Shown: positions 26,332 to 36,907, counted from the first letter of the stretch. The stretch: 64,000 bases of DNA from an uncultured Roseobacter sp. (GCF_947488185.1 NZ_CANKYM010000002.1:434001-498000); one strand, 5' to 3'. Notes: a model not told the origin generated them from the sequence alone. Made by a program: numbers and translations.

Positions 26332-27670
26332 ACTCTTTGGAACAGACGGGGTGCGCGGCACCGCCAACACGTATCCGATGACGGCGGAGATGGCCCTACG
26401 CATTGGGGCCGCTGTCGGGCGCTATTTCAGCCGGGATGGATCGAGCGTTCACCGGGTGGTGATTGGCAAGGACACGCGGCTGTCAGGCTACATGTTTGAA
26501 AACGCGCTGACGGCGGGTCTGACCTCGACGGGTATGAACGTGTTGCTCCTGGGACCGGTGCCAACGCCGGCTGTCGGTCTTTTGACACGTTCGATGCGGG
26601 CTGATCTTGGGGTGATGATCTCGGCGAGCCATAATCCGGCCATCGACAACGGGATCAAGTTCTTTGGTCCGGACGGCTACAAGCTGTCCGATCAGATGGA
26701 GGCGGAGATCGAGGGCATTATTGCCGAAGGTGTCAATTCCGCTGAAGCCTCCGATATCGGACGTGCGAAGCGGATCGACGACGGGCGTTTCCGCTATATC
26801 GAGCGCGTGAAATCTTCGTTTCCTCGCCAGCAGTTATTGGACGGTCTTAAAGTTGTTGTAGACTGCGCAAATGGGGCTGCATATCGCGTCGCACCGGAAG
26901 CCTTGTGGGAGTTGGGAGCGACCGTCATTCCAGTGGGTGTGGCGCCCAATGGGCACAACATCAACGATGGCTGTGGCTCCACACATCCGCAGATGGCTGC
27001 GGAAACGGTTGTAGCGCATGGCGCGGATGTCGGCATTTGCCTCGATGGCGATGCGGATCGGGTTATCCTGCTCGATGAGCGTGGCAAGGTGGGGGACGGC
27101 GATCAATTCATGGCGCTTATGGCGTCGCGATGGGCGGCTGAAGGCCGATTGGCCAATGACGCCTTGGTCGCAACCGTCATGTCCAACCTTGGGCTGGAGC
27201 ATTTTTTGACCGACAAGGGGCTGCGGCTGGAACGCACGGCGGTCGGGGATCGCTACGTGGTAGAGCGCATGCGCACGGGGGGGTTCAACCTCGGCGGCGA
27301 GCAATCCGGGCATATCGTGATGTCGGATTATGCGACCACGGGCGATGGCCTGATGGCTGGCTTGCAGTTTCTGGGCGAAATGATGCGCTCCGGGCAGCCG
27401 GCTAGCGCCCTTCTGGATAACTTTGAGCCGATCCCGCAATTGCTTAAGAACGTGCGGTTTTCTGTGGGTCAAACCCCGCTTGAAGTTGAGAATGTAAAAG
27501 CGGCAATCACCCAGGCCGAGGCCGATTTGGCCGGACGAGGGCGCTTGTTGATCCGGAAATCGGGCACGGAACCCCTGGTGCGGGTCATGGCAGAACATGA
27601 GGACGCGGACCTGATGGAACGCGCCGTTGACCGTGTGGTCGAAGCCGTGGCAGACGCCGTCTCTGTTTAG
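26324..27670 (+). CDS. glmM: Phosphoglucosamine mutase
   Basis: The 448-residue protein begins [15 protein letters not shown] and has the phosphoserine loop [20 protein letters not shown], the metal loop [14 protein letters not shown], the sugar-binding [20 protein letters not shown] and the phosphate-binding [14 protein letters not shown]. It converts glucosamine-6-phosphate to glucosamine-1-phosphate for UDP-GlcNAc and peptidoglycan synthesis. The ATG at 26324 overlaps the folP end by 8 bases; a longer frame upstream lies inside folP. Folate-gene and glmM linkage is common in bacteria. Confidence 0.97.
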   Translation: MDKLFGTDGVRGTANTYPMTAEMALRIGAAVGRYFSRDGSSVHRVVIGKDTRLSGYMFENALTAGLTSTGMNVLLLGPVPTPAVGLLTRSMRADLGVMISASHNPAIDNGIKFFGPDGYKLSDQMEAEIEGIIAEGVNSAEASDIGRAKRIDDGRFRYIERVKSSFPRQQLLDGLKVVVDCANGAAYRVAPEALWELGATVIPVGVAPNGHNINDGCGSTHPQMAAETVVAHGADVGICLDGDADRVILLDERGKVGDGDQFMALMASRWAAEGRLANDALVATVMSNLGLEHFLTDKGLRLERTAVGDRYVVERMRTGGFNLGGEQSGHIVMSDYATTGDGLMAGLQFLGEMMRSGQPASALLDNFEPIPQLLKNVRFSVGQTPLEVENVKAAITQAEADLAGRGRLLIRKSGTEPLVRVMAEHEDADLMERAVDRVVEAVADAVSV

Positions 27671-27678
27671 CAAAGGGC

Positions 27679-28599
27679 CTACTTTTTTGAAAAAAGCCGT
27701 CTGAGCGCACCGTATTGACTCAATCCAACGCCGGCCAGGATCAGCACAAGGGCCCACAACAGCGATGGTGGCAGTGGTTCGCCCAGGATCAGGGCGCCGA
27801 GGACCACCGACCAGATGGGCACTTGGTAGTTGGTCAGCGACATGAACACCGGCCCGGCCCCGCGCACCACAAGCACGCGCAGCAAATTTGCCGCTGCGGT
27901 CGGGATGAGACCCAGCAAAACGACGACGATGATCGTCTTGCGATCCGGCAAGGGGGGTGGCCCCTCCACGATCCAGGCCATCGGCAAGACGATCATGGCG
28001 CCGATCAACAAGAGCACCGTTGACAGCCCGATGGTGTCCACCGGCGGCAAACGACGCATCAAGATTGACCACACTGCGTAACAGGATGCGGCCCCGATGC
28101 AGGCCATCCTGCCTGCCGGTTCCATTGACGCGCCCGTAGTCTCGAAGGCCTGCGCGCCAATCAGCACGCAGACGCCGACGAACCCGATGACGAAGCCCAG
28201 ACTCTTGCGCAGGGTGAGCGCTTCACCGGGCACCAGAAAATGCGCCAGCGGCAGGACGATCAGGGCGACCGCAGCCATGGAGACCCCCGCAAACCCGGAG
28301 GTTACGAATTGCTGGCCCCAGGCCAGCAGCATGAAGGGCACCGCAGAGCTAAGCCCTCCGATGACCGTTGCCGCCGCCCAATCGCCGCGCGTCGCCGGGG
28401 TGTCGAACAGGCGAAAACCCAAGGTTGCCCAGATGGCGGTCATGAGCAGGGCCGCAAAGCCGATACGCCCCGCTGCGAGCCAGAAGGGTGTCACCCCTTC
28501 CAGCGCGATCTCGGTCACCAGAAACGTGCCACCCCAGGTGAACCCCAGGATACCGACCATCAGCCAGCTTTTGAGTGTGATGTCGGGGCGCGCGGTCAT
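27679..28599 (-). CDS. EamA/DMT-family transporter
   Basis: The 306-residue protein has ten predicted helices and the duplicated EamA domain (WGGTFLVTEIALEGVTPFWL and RIGFAALLMTA in the first half; VPIWSVVLGALILGEPLPPS in the second). It is probably an exporter of amino acids or related metabolites; the substrate is not known. The nearness of ilvC might hint at amino acids but is no proof. The ATG at 28599 is only 12 bases after the T-run of the hairpin terminator that follows ilvC, so it must be transcribed by read-through or from a promoter inside that hairpin region. Confidence 0.85.
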   Translation of the reverse strand: MTARPDITLKSWLMVGILGFTWGGTFLVTEIALEGVTPFWLAAGRIGFAALLMTAIWATLGFRLFDTPATRGDWAAATVIGGLSSAVPFMLLAWGQQFVTSGFAGVSMAAVALIVLPLAHFLVPGEALTLRKSLGFVIGFVGVCVLIGAQAFETTGASMEPAGRMACIGAASCYAVWSILMRRLPPVDTIGLSTVLLLIGAMIVLPMAWIVEGPPPLPDRKTIIVVVLLGLIPTAAANLLRVLVVRGAGPVFMSLTNYQVPIWSVVLGALILGEPLPPSLLWALVLILAGVGLSQYGALRRLFSKK

Positions 28600-28611
28600 A
28601 AGGGTATTCCT

Positions 28612-28642
28612 AAAAAAACGGGGCGAAATTCTCCGCCCCGTT
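28612..28642 (-). terminator. Intrinsic terminator of ilvC
   Basis: Read on the minus strand, AACGGGGCG and CGCCCCGTT form a nine-base-pair stem with a short loop (8 bases), followed by T's (A-run 28612-28618 on the plus strand). Confidence 0.85.
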
Positions 28643-28690
28643 CAAACCAGCGCATTTGGATCTGAGTATGTTTCGATCCAGATCGAAGGA

Positions 28691-29782
<1,092 letters not shown>

Positions 29783-29815
29783 TCAGGGGCGATGATTTTC
29801 AGATTATTCGGAAAA

Positions 29816-29835
29816 TTCATTCTTTAAAAAATGAA
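29816..29835. promoter_or_regulatory. Near-perfect 20-bp palindrome in the ilvC-lrp divergent region
   Basis: TTCATTCTTTAAAAAATGAA is self-complementary except for one base pair, and its centre is AT-rich like Lrp-family operators. It lies 14 bases before the first Lrp start and about 100 bases upstream of the ilvC start, so it could serve autoregulation, ilvC control or both. Confidence 0.5.
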
Positions 29836-29849
29836 ACTGCGTAAAATTC

Positions 29850-30305
29850 ATGCTTGACGATGTTGACAGACGGCTCCTGCGCCACTGGCAGTCCGATGCC
29901 AGCCTCAGTCCCGCCGAACTGGCCGAGCGGGTTGGGATTACTTCCGGCAAAGCGGCCCGGCGTCTGGCCCGGATGCAGGAGATCGGCGTGATCGAAGGTA
30001 TCAGCGCTGTGATCGACTGGGCCGCGCTGGGATATGCGGTTGAGGTTTCGCTGCGTATCACCTTGGACAAGACACAGGCCCGCGCCTTTGACGACTTCAT
30101 CGAAGCCGCGCGCGCGGTGCCCGAGGTTACCGAAATCCAGACCTTCCTGGGCCGGGTGGACGTGCGGCTGAACATCATCGCCCGCGACATGCCGCACTAT
30201 CAGGACATCTACCGTCGCCGCGTTCTGACCTTGCCGCATATCGCCGATATCGAGGCGTTGATGCAGATCGCGCAGATCAAGGATGAAGAGGCGCTGCCGC
30301 TATGA
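29850..30305 (+). CDS. Lrp/AsnC-family transcriptional regulator (first of a pair)
   Basis: The 151-residue protein has an N-terminal helix-turn-helix (LDDVDRRLLRHWQSDASLS, PAELAERVGITSGKAARRLA) and a C-terminal RAM/AsnC ligand domain (LGYAVEVSLRITLDK, AVPEVTEIQTFLGRVDVRLN, IIARDMPHYQDIYRR). Lrp-family proteins form octamers and sense amino acids. It is divergent from ilvC with 136 bases between the two starts and has a 20-bp palindrome just before its ATG. The second regulator overlaps it by four bases (ATGA), suggesting that both are made together. Confidence 0.9.
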   Translation: MLDDVDRRLLRHWQSDASLSPAELAERVGITSGKAARRLARMQEIGVIEGISAVIDWAALGYAVEVSLRITLDKTQARAFDDFIEAARAVPEVTEIQTFLGRVDVRLNIIARDMPHYQDIYRRRVLTLPHIADIEALMQIAQIKDEEALPL

Positions 30306-30760
30306 TCGATCTGGATGATCTGGACCGGGCCTTGCTGCGCGCCCTGACGCGGGATGCGACACAAAGTGCCGGTGCGCTGGGGCGCAGGCTAGGCCTGTCG
30401 CAACCGGCAACCTGGCGCCGTATCCGAAAGCTGGAGATGGCCGGTATCTTGAACGGGCGGCGGCTTCGGCTGAACGCAGAAAAGCTTGGGTTTGGCGTCA
30501 CGGTGTTCTTGGGCGTGAAACTGGCGACAAAAGGCCGGGTGAGCCTTGAGGATTTTGAGCGCGCCGTCAGCGCCATTCCCGAAGTGCAGCGGGTGGAGCA
30601 TATCCTTGGCCTCTACGATTACCGCCTTCGGGTGGTCGCGCGGGATCTACCGGATTTCGAACGGGTGCTGCGGCGGCGGATCATGACCTTGCCGGGCGTG
30701 GGGGAGGTCGAGGCGAATGTGCTGCTCAGCGAAGAGCGGCGCGCGGGCCCGATTGCCTAA
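30302..30760 (+). CDS. Lrp/AsnC-family transcriptional regulator (second of a pair)
   Basis: The 152-residue protein has the same plan as its neighbour: HTH (LDDLDRALLRALTRDATQSA, GALGRRLGLSQPATWRRIRK) and RAM domain (FGVTVFLGVKLATKGRVSLE, AIPEVQRVEHILGLYDYRLR, VVARDLPDFERVLRRRIMTL). The two are clearly paralogous but quite diverged. The overlapping ATGA start suggests translational coupling, and hetero-oligomers are possible. A likely target is ilvC or the downstream aminotransferase gene (126 bases on), both inference from position. Confidence 0.9.
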   Translation: MIDLDDLDRALLRALTRDATQSAGALGRRLGLSQPATWRRIRKLEMAGILNGRRLRLNAEKLGFGVTVFLGVKLATKGRVSLEDFERAVSAIPEVQRVEHILGLYDYRLRVVARDLPDFERVLRRRIMTLPGVGEVEANVLLSEERRAGPIA

Positions 30761-30886
30761 GGTCGGCGTCGCAGGTTTCCGATTGGCTGCAGGCCCTGCC
30801 CGGAGGCCATGCTTGTATACCCAAGTAGACTTTGCCAAGCCCTCTGCGACAGGCTAGGTCTGACGCCAGATTAGGGAGATATCATC

Positions 30887-32014
30887 ATGGCAGCACTGCT
30901 CGACACAGTTGATCCGATGGGATTGGAAGAATTCTCGGTGGTTTTTACCGACAGGTCGCTGAACTCCATGAGTGCGGCGTTCCAGCAGGTCATGAACGAC
31001 ATCTCGTCGATGTTGAAAGAGGTCTACGCGGCGGATGCGGTTGCGATCATTCCCGGCGGCGGCACCTATGGCATGGAGGCCGTGGCGCGCCAATTTGCCC
31101 GCAACGCCGAAGTGGTGGTCGTGCGCAACGGTTGGTTCTCCTACCGCTGGAGCCAGATCTTCGAAACCGGCGGCCTGACGGCGAATACGACCGTTTTGAA
31201 AGCCCGTCAGACCGGCAATGCAACGCCGTCGCCTTTCACGCCTGCCCCGATCGAGGAGGTGGTGGAAACCATCGCCGCGCAGAAACCGGATGTGGTTTTT
31301 GCCCCGCATGTGGAGACAAGTGCGGGCGTGATCCTGCCGGATGACTACATCGCCGCCATGGCCGCCGCCGCGCATGAGGTTGGCGCGCTGATGGTGTTGG
31401 ATTGTATCGCCTCGGGCTGCGCCTGGGTAGATATGCGCAAACTGGGTGTCGATGTGCTGATCTCCGCGCCGCAAAAGGGGTGGTCGGCGTCCCCCTCTGC
31501 GGGGCTGGTGATGATGTCAGCGCGGGCAGAGGCCCGTCTGGCCGACACCCAGTCCGACAGTTTTGCGATTGATCTGGGCAAGTGGCACAGCATCATGAAG
31601 GCCTATGAAGACGGTGGCCACGCCTATCACGCGACCATGCCGACGGATGCATTGCGCGCTTTCCGTGACACGATGCTGGAGACCCGGGAATACGGGTTTG
31701 ACCGCCTGCGCGAGGCGCAATGGCGGCTGGGGGATTCTGTGCGTGCAATGTTGGCGGAAAAGGGAGTCGTGTCCGTGGCTGCTGATGGCTATGGCGCGCC
31801 CGGTGTTGTGGTCAGCTACACCGGCGATCCGGACATCCACAACGGCAAGAAATTCGCCGCCGAAGGCATGCAGATTGCCGCCGGGGTGCCGCTGCAATGC
31901 GATGAGCCAGCGGATTTCAGAACCTTCCGCCTCGGGCTCTTCGGGTTGGATAAGCTCTATGATGTGGACGGCACGCTTGGCCGCCTGAAACGTGTGATCG
32001 ATCAGGTGCTCTGA
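30887..32014 (+). CDS. Class V aminotransferase (alanine-glyoxylate/serine-pyruvate type)
   Basis: The 375-residue PLP enzyme has the class V signature with the Schiff-base lysine in SAPQKGWSASPSAGLVMMS and upstream IIPGGGTYGMEAVARQ (phosphate cup), HVETSAGVILPDDYI, and LMVLDCIASGCAWVD. Related enzymes use alanine, serine or aspartate as amino donor and glyoxylate or pyruvate as acceptor; the exact substrates are unclear. It follows the two Lrp regulators on the same strand, and its end overlaps the convergent UbiH-like gene by 13 bases. Confidence 0.85.
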   Translation: MAALLDTVDPMGLEEFSVVFTDRSLNSMSAAFQQVMNDISSMLKEVYAADAVAIIPGGGTYGMEAVARQFARNAEVVVVRNGWFSYRWSQIFETGGLTANTTVLKARQTGNATPSPFTPAPIEEVVETIAAQKPDVVFAPHVETSAGVILPDDYIAAMAAAAHEVGALMVLDCIASGCAWVDMRKLGVDVLISAPQKGWSASPSAGLVMMSARAEARLADTQSDSFAIDLGKWHSIMKAYEDGGHAYHATMPTDALRAFRDTMLETREYGFDRLREAQWRLGDSVRAMLAEKGVVSVAADGYGAPGVVVSYTGDPDIHNGKKFAAEGMQIAAGVPLQCDEPADFRTFRLGLFGLDKLYDVDGTLGRLKRVIDQVL

Positions 32015-33222
32015 GCGCTGGCGGCTTTTATACCCAGCCCCATCTGCATCAGCGTCTTGCGGACCGGGGCCAGAGAATAAAGCGCGTTCAGCCCCGCAGC
32101 CCGGGCGTCGCGCAGCAGGGGCGCACGCATCTGGCTGGCACGGTTCAGCAGATCGATCCCCTGTACCCGCAGCGTAGTGTCACTGTAGCGGGCCTTGTGA
32201 TAGGCATCCAGCATCCGGCGGTCACCAAGACCTTCGGGGCGTTCCTGCGCAAGGGACAGAAGCGTTGCGGTATCTGCAAGGCTCATGTTCAGCCCCTGCG
32301 CGCCGATGGGGGGCACGACATGGGCGGCCTCCGCAATCAGCGCCAGACGTTCCCCGGACAGGCGCGTGGCCTGCTGGCTGATGATGGGCCAGATGCTGCG
32401 CGGCGAGGCCAGCGTCAGCGGGCCAAAGAGATGGCAGCTGCGTTCAGACATCTCCGCCTCAAAGGTCGCCACGTCCATGCCATGGCGCGCTTGTGACAGC
32501 GGCCCGTCATCCATCCAGACCACGGCAGAGCAGGGCAGACCCTGCTGATCCGGCAACGGCACCAGAGTGAAGGGGCCACCCGTCCGGTGAATTTCGGTAG
32601 AGACATTCTCATGCGGGATTGGGTGGGTCACCGCAAAGGCAAGCGCCTTTTGCCCGTAGCGGGTGGTGCGCACGTCGATCCCGGCGGCCTGCCGCATCGG
32701 TGAATGCCGCCCATCTGCCGCGATCACCAGTCGGGTGCGCAGGCGTGATCCGTCGCTTAGCCCCACGCGGGCTTCGCTTTCGCGGGTAAACAGCGTCTTG
32801 GCCCCAAGCCCTGCGTGAAAACGCACATTCGGGAGCTCGTCGAGGCGGGACATGATCTCCCGCCGCAACAGCCAGTTGGGAAAGTTCCAGCCAAAGGGTT
32901 GGTCAGACAGATCGGCGGCGTCGAAGTCACGTGTCAGCCGCGGTTCCGGTTCCGCGCCGCCCGCGTCGACGATGCGCATGATTCGAAGGGGGGAGGCATG
33001 GGGCTCCAGCTTTTCCCAGAGGCCAGCGGCTTGCAAAACCCTGCGGGCGGGTTGCAGCATCGCGGTTGTGCGCATGTCTGCGCCCTTTGCCGCGCGTTCT
33101 GTCACGGGGGGGGCCGGGTCGATGCAGATGACGTCGAAACCGGCGGTGCCAAAAGCGGCGGCTGCCGTCAGCCCGGCGATCCCGCCGCCAGAGATAAAGA
33201 TGTCACATCGTTGGTCCGCCAT
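32002..33222 (-). CDS. UbiH/UbiF/Coq6-family FAD-dependent hydroxylase
   Basis: The 406-residue flavoprotein begins with the Rossmann motif DIFISGGGIAGLTAAAAFG, has the second motif LVIAADGRHSPMRQAAGI (DG fingerprint) and the third FAD motif LIAEAAHVVPPIGAQGLNMS, a variant of GDAAH..PP.GQG(L/A)N with Glu replacing Asp. Members hydroxylate the aromatic ring of ubiquinone precursors. The start is ATG 33222 (MADQRCDIF); the frame extends upstream without homology. It could serve as one of the alphaproteobacterial Ubi hydroxylases, but which ring position is not decidable here. Confidence 0.85.
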   Translation of the reverse strand: MADQRCDIFISGGGIAGLTAAAAFGTAGFDVICIDPAPPVTERAAKGADMRTTAMLQPARRVLQAAGLWEKLEPHASPLRIMRIVDAGGAEPEPRLTRDFDAADLSDQPFGWNFPNWLLRREIMSRLDELPNVRFHAGLGAKTLFTRESEARVGLSDGSRLRTRLVIAADGRHSPMRQAAGIDVRTTRYGQKALAFAVTHPIPHENVSTEIHRTGGPFTLVPLPDQQGLPCSAVVWMDDGPLSQARHGMDVATFEAEMSERSCHLFGPLTLASPRSIWPIISQQATRLSGERLALIAEAAHVVPPIGAQGLNMSLADTATLLSLAQERPEGLGDRRMLDAYHKARYSDTTLRVQGIDLLNRASQMRAPLLRDARAAGLNALYSLAPVRKTLMQMGLGIKAASAQST

Positions 33223-33282
33223 GCGTATTGCACTCCCACGGTGGCAAACTATGTCCAAGTGGCCGCATTGGCCAGTGCCGGT

Positions 33283-33531
33283 TCAGCCCTTGGTGATCAA
33301 CAAAAGCAGCACAAAGATCACCGGGACCATGGCGACCGCTGGCAGGTAGAGGCCCGGCAGGCCGAAGGTCAGCGCCGAACTCATCCAGAGGCTGACAAAA
33401 CCAATCAGCGCAAACCAGACGTTGTTCTTGTCACCGAAGAGCAGATCGCGGGCCACCCAGCCCAGCACGGGAATTTTGAAAAACAGCCGTTGCCAGAAGG
33501 GCAGGGCGTGGATGTGGGCAGCAGCGGACAT
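33283..33531 (-). CDS. Small membrane protein of unknown function
   Basis: The 82-residue protein has an amphipathic N-terminus (HALPFWQRLFFKIPVLGWVA) and two predicted membrane helices (VWFALIGFVSLWMSSALTFG and YLPAVAMVPVIFVLLLLITK). I do not recognise a family. It has a good start context (AGGAGCC before ATG on the minus strand) and lies 60 bases upstream of the UbiH-like gene on the same strand, so they may share a transcript. Confidence 0.65.
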   Translation of the reverse strand: MSAAAHIHALPFWQRLFFKIPVLGWVARDLLFGDKNNVWFALIGFVSLWMSSALTFGLPGLYLPAVAMVPVIFVLLLLITKG

Positions 33532-33611
33532 ATGAGGCTCCTTGATCGGTGTTACGGGGACAAATAGGTGCCAGGGACAGCTTTCACAGGGGCCCGATTG
33601 TCGCAGGTCGT

Positions 33612-34256
33612 TCAGATCAGGCGGGCGAGAAAACCGCTCAGGTCATCGGTATGAAACTGTATATGCGCGCTTGGTTCGTGCGTTTCTGCGACGTGTACCG
33701 TGCGCAGACCCATCGCATGGGGAACCTTAAGATTGCGTGCATCATCTTCGAACATCGCGGCGTTTTCCGGGACCAGGCCATCCGTGCGGAACACCTTGTC
33801 AAAGGCCGCGTGATCGGGCTTGGGCTGAAAGTCTGCGTGCTCGACCCCGTAGACCGCGTCAAAGATACCGTCCAGCCCGCGGGCTTCCAGAACGCGTTCC
33901 GCATAGGGGGCACAGCCGTTGGTGTAGACGATCCGGCGACCGGGAAGCGATCTGATCTGTCCGGCCAGAACCGGGTCCGGGGTCAGGCTGTCCATCGGGA
34001 TGTTATGCACGTCCGTGAGGTAAGGGCCGGGATCCAAGTCGTGTTCCCGCATCAGCCCGGCGAGAGTGGTGCCATGGGTCGCCCAATAGTGTTTGCGCAG
34101 GCGGTCCGCCTCGGCGTGATCGACCTTGAGCGCCTCCATCACATAGGCCGTCATGCGCACTTCGATCAGATCGAAGAGCCGCGCCGAGGGCGGGTAGAGC
34201 GTGTGGTCGAGGTCAAAGACCCATGTCTGAACGTTAGTGAAGGCGGCTTTGGGCAT
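33612..34256 (-). CDS. HAD-family pyrimidine 5'-nucleotidase-like phosphatase
   Basis: The 214-residue protein has the HAD motifs: DLDHTLYPP (nucleophile DxD, about 15-23), RRIVYTNG (motif II Thr), PKPDHAAF (motif III Lys) and MFEDDARNLKVPHAMGL (motif IV). The DLDHTLYPPSARLFDLIE opening is characteristic of the Sdt1/YjjG-like pyrimidine 5'-nucleotidase group, which dephosphorylates UMP/CMP and damaged nucleotides. It is divergent from the GntR gene, 81 bases apart. Confidence 0.87.
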   Translation of the reverse strand: MPKAAFTNVQTWVFDLDHTLYPPSARLFDLIEVRMTAYVMEALKVDHAEADRLRKHYWATHGTTLAGLMREHDLDPGPYLTDVHNIPMDSLTPDPVLAGQIRSLPGRRIVYTNGCAPYAERVLEARGLDGIFDAVYGVEHADFQPKPDHAAFDKVFRTDGLVPENAAMFEDDARNLKVPHAMGLRTVHVAETHEPSAHIQFHTDDLSGFLARLI

Positions 34257-34337
34257 GGCGCTTTCCTAGAACCTCATTCACCGGCACACAAGGGCGCGGG
34301 GTTGCGCGGGACTACGCCGGGTCGTTAGTGTAGCGAA

Positions 34338-35015
34338 ATGACTTTGAAAAAGGCCGCCGACATGGGCTTGCAGAAAGCACAGCAGACCGATGCATATTCA
34401 ATGATCCTCGATGCCATCGATCTGGGCGTCTATCGCCCCGGTGACCGCTTGGTGGAAAGCGAGCTGGCGGAACGGTTCGGCGTCTCGCGCACCCCGATCC
34501 GCGAGGCCCTGCAACGGCTGGAGACACAATCGCTGCTGTCGCGGGACGGGCGCAGCCTGATCGTGGCCTCACTGGATCACAACCAGATGGCCGAGCTTTA
34601 CGTGGTGCGGCGTGAGCTGGAAGGGCTGGCTGCACGGCTTGCCGCTCAGCATGCGACGGATGAGGAAGTGCGCATTCTGCGGGATATGGTCGAGGCGGAC
34701 AACGCGCTGACCAACAACCCGGCAGCACTGGCGCGCGCCAATCGGCGCTTTCACAAGCAGATTCACCTAGCCTCTCATAACCGCTATCTGGTGCAACAGC
34801 TTGACCTTGTGCACCGCACCATGGCGCTGATGGCCACCACGTCGCTGGCCGTGGACGGGCGCGGCGCGATTGCGCAGGCAGAACACGATGCGATTGTCAG
34901 CGCGATCGAAACGAAAGACGCCGAGGGGGCTGATCAGGCGTTGCGGGAACACATCTCGGTTGCCTTCATGACGCGGCTGAAGCAGGATGCGGCGCGGCGC
35001 GAAGAAGAGGCCTAG
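34338..35015 (+). CDS. GntR-family regulator, FadR/FCD type
   Basis: The 225-residue protein has a winged helix at 15-80 (LGVYRPGDRLVESELAERFG, VSRTPIREALQRLETQSLLS) and an all-helical FCD ligand domain with candidate metal-binding residues (VRRELEGLAARLAAQHATDE, FHKQIHLASHNRYLVQ, AEHDAIVSAIETKDAEGADQ). Such regulators respond to small carboxylates or sugars. The target is unknown. Its last four bases overlap the convergent glycosyltransferase gene. Confidence 0.92.
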   Translation: MTLKKAADMGLQKAQQTDAYSMILDAIDLGVYRPGDRLVESELAERFGVSRTPIREALQRLETQSLLSRDGRSLIVASLDHNQMAELYVVRRELEGLAARLAAQHATDEEVRILRDMVEADNALTNNPAALARANRRFHKQIHLASHNRYLVQQLDLVHRTMALMATTSLAVDGRGAIAQAEHDAIVSAIETKDAEGADQALREHISVAFMTRLKQDAARREEEA

Positions 35016-36907
35016 CGCGGATCGGTCTGGTGAGAGACGCCGTGCTGGGTTTTGTCCCAAAAGAACGGATCGCGGACCATTTCCCACAAGGCCTTGTAGC
35101 TGGCCAGTGCCCCGAGCGTGAAATAGAACATCATGGTGGGCACGAACCCGATCAGATGCCGATGCGCCCGGCCTGACACGGCATAGACGCTCATCGTCAG
35201 GCTCAGGACTTCGGACAGGATGAATATTCCTGCGAAGGTCCAGAGCGCTTGTGTCCCAAGGGTGAGTTCGGCCGGGTGGGTCATGCCGAAAAAGGTCAGC
35301 CAGAAGGACCACAGCAACGGTGCTGCCGCAAACTGGGAAAAGGTTGCGAGGAAGATGGTCTGCAGCCCGAGAAACCGTTTGAGGCCGAGGTCGCGCAACA
35401 GCTGGCGCGGGTGCCGCATGTGCACGAAATAGGTGATCATGAACCCTTTGAGCCAGCGTGAGCGCTGCCGCACCCAGGGCCAGGCGCGGCTGGTCGCCTC
35501 CTCATGGGTGACCGTCGGCAGCAGTTCCGTGATATAGCCATGCCGGGCGAGACGCACGCCCAGGTCCGCGTCTTCGGTGACGTTATGCGCATCCCAGCCG
35601 CCCAGTTCCTCCAGAGCCTCGCGGCGGAAAAACAGCGTGGTGCCGCCCAGGGGCAATACCAGCCCCAGCTTGGCGATACCGGGCAGGATCACCCGCCACC
35701 ATGTTGCATATTCGATGGTGAAACAGCGCGACAGCCAGTTCGTACGCGAATTGTAGTAGTCCAGAACGCCCTGCAGGCAGACGACATTCTTGGGGGCTTC
35801 CCTGAACCGCGTCACCACGCGCTCGATCTGATCCGCTTCTGGCCAGTCCTCGGCATCCCAGACGCCGATGATACTGCCACGACAGAAATCCAGCGCGTAG
35901 TTCAGGGCGCGGGGCTTGGTGGTGAGGCCCCCGGCACCGGGCACTTCGATCACGCTCATCCAATCGGGCAATTCGGTCCGGGCAATGGTGTCGCGTGTTG
36001 TCTCGTCGCCTTCTTCCAGCACCAGCACCACGTTCAGCAGTGATTTGGGATAGGTCAGACGGCTGAGCCGCGCAATCAGTTGCCCGGCGATTTCCTTTTC
36101 CTTGAGCAGGGGCACAAGAACGGAAACGCGCGGCAGACGGAACTTTGCTGAACTCAGATCATAGTTGGCGCGGGGCCGGGCGGGTTTTTGCGTCAGCTGC
36201 GCGAAAAAGGCAGCGCCTTTCATCGCCGTGGTCATGGCCAGCGTGAGCACGGCCCACAGCACGCCGATGGTGACCGTCCAGGCCGGGGCAAGGAGGAGGA
36301 GGGCGGCCAGCACGCCACAGACCGCAGACGCCCAGAGCGCGCGATGTTGCGTCTGCGTCCCCCAGGTGCGGCAGCTTTCGACTTCGGCGACCCGGGTTTC
36401 CGCCTTCTGGGCCAGTTCGTCGCCGTAGAGGCGGCTCAAATGTGACTGGATTTGCAGCTCATCAACGATCACCGGGAACAGCGACAACCCGCGCCGCTTC
36501 ATTGTTTGACAGAGCGCCGAGAAATCCGAGGGGCTGCTGGTGGCGACGAGAATCCGCAAGCCGTCCCGCTTCCACGGCACGACCCCGTGCCGCAGGCAAA
36601 CCTCGGCGGGCAGGGTCTTGGCCATCCTGGGGTCCGGCGGCTCAAGGTCGAGATCGGCCCCGCGCGCGTGGCATTGCTCGGCCAAGGCGCCCAGCACATC
36701 GCGTTTGCTGAGCAGACCTTCGGACACCATGATCTCACCCAGCGGCGCATCGATATGGCCCTGGATTTTCAGCGCATGATCGAGATCGCTATGCGCAATC
36801 TTGCCCCGGTCCACAAGCATGCGGCCGATCGGTTCATATGTGATTGCGGGCGCTGACAGATCCGGGTCCGGCACCGGGTCCGACACAACCAGCCGCAGGG
36901 TGTTCAT
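35012..36907 (-). CDS. MshEN-domain/GT2 membrane glycosyltransferase
   Basis: The 631-residue protein joins an N-terminal GspE-N/MshEN-like domain (about 24-165; GRMLVDRGKIAHSDLDHALK, then PLGEIMVSEGLL) to a family 2 glycosyltransferase. Two membrane helices lie at about 188-230. The GT2 core is at 260-490 with DAEDW (351-355), TEDADLG (444-450) and QRSRW (481-485), followed by several helices. The GT part resembles processive synthases such as cellulose or beta-glucan synthase; the N-terminal domain resembles c-di-GMP-binding MshEN. I infer an exopolysaccharide synthase controlled by c-di-GMP. A CtrA-like site lies 51-65 bases upstream. No partner polysaccharide genes are adjacent. Confidence 0.8.
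   Translation of the reverse strand: MNTLRLVVSDPVPDPDLSAPAITYEPIGRMLVDRGKIAHSDLDHALKIQGHIDAPLGEIMVSEGLLSKRDVLGALAEQCHARGADLDLEPPDPRMAKTLPAEVCLRHGVVPWKRDGLRILVATSSPSDFSALCQTMKRRGLSLFPVIVDELQIQSHLSRLYGDELAQKAETRVAEVESCRTWGTQTQHRALWASAVCGVLAALLLLAPAWTVTIGVLWAVLTLAMTTAMKGAAFFAQLTQKPARPRANYDLSSAKFRLPRVSVLVPLLKEKEIAGQLIARLSRLTYPKSLLNVVLVLEEGDETTRDTIARTELPDWMSVIEVPGAGGLTTKPRALNYALDFCRGSIIGVWDAEDWPEADQIERVVTRFREAPKNVVCLQGVLDYYNSRTNWLSRCFTIEYATWWRVILPGIAKLGLVLPLGGTTLFFRREALEELGGWDAHNVTEDADLGVRLARHGYITELLPTVTHEEATSRAWPWVRQRSRWLKGFMITYFVHMRHPRQLLRDLGLKRFLGLQTIFLATFSQFAAAPLLWSFWLTFFGMTHPAELTLGTQALWTFAGIFILSEVLSLTMSVYAVSGRAHRHLIGFVPTMMFYFTLGALASYKALWEMVRDPFFWDKTQHGVSHQTDPR

Noticed and set aside
4855..28599. 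The two EamA transporters as recent duplicates
   Set aside because: They share only the general EamA pattern; the sequences are clearly diverged and have separate contexts.
29850..30760. The paired Lrp-like genes as siroheme decarboxylase (AhbA/AhbB, NirDL type)
   Set aside because: The C-terminal halves have ordinary RAM-domain patterns and lack the characteristic NirDL segments; no heme genes are near.
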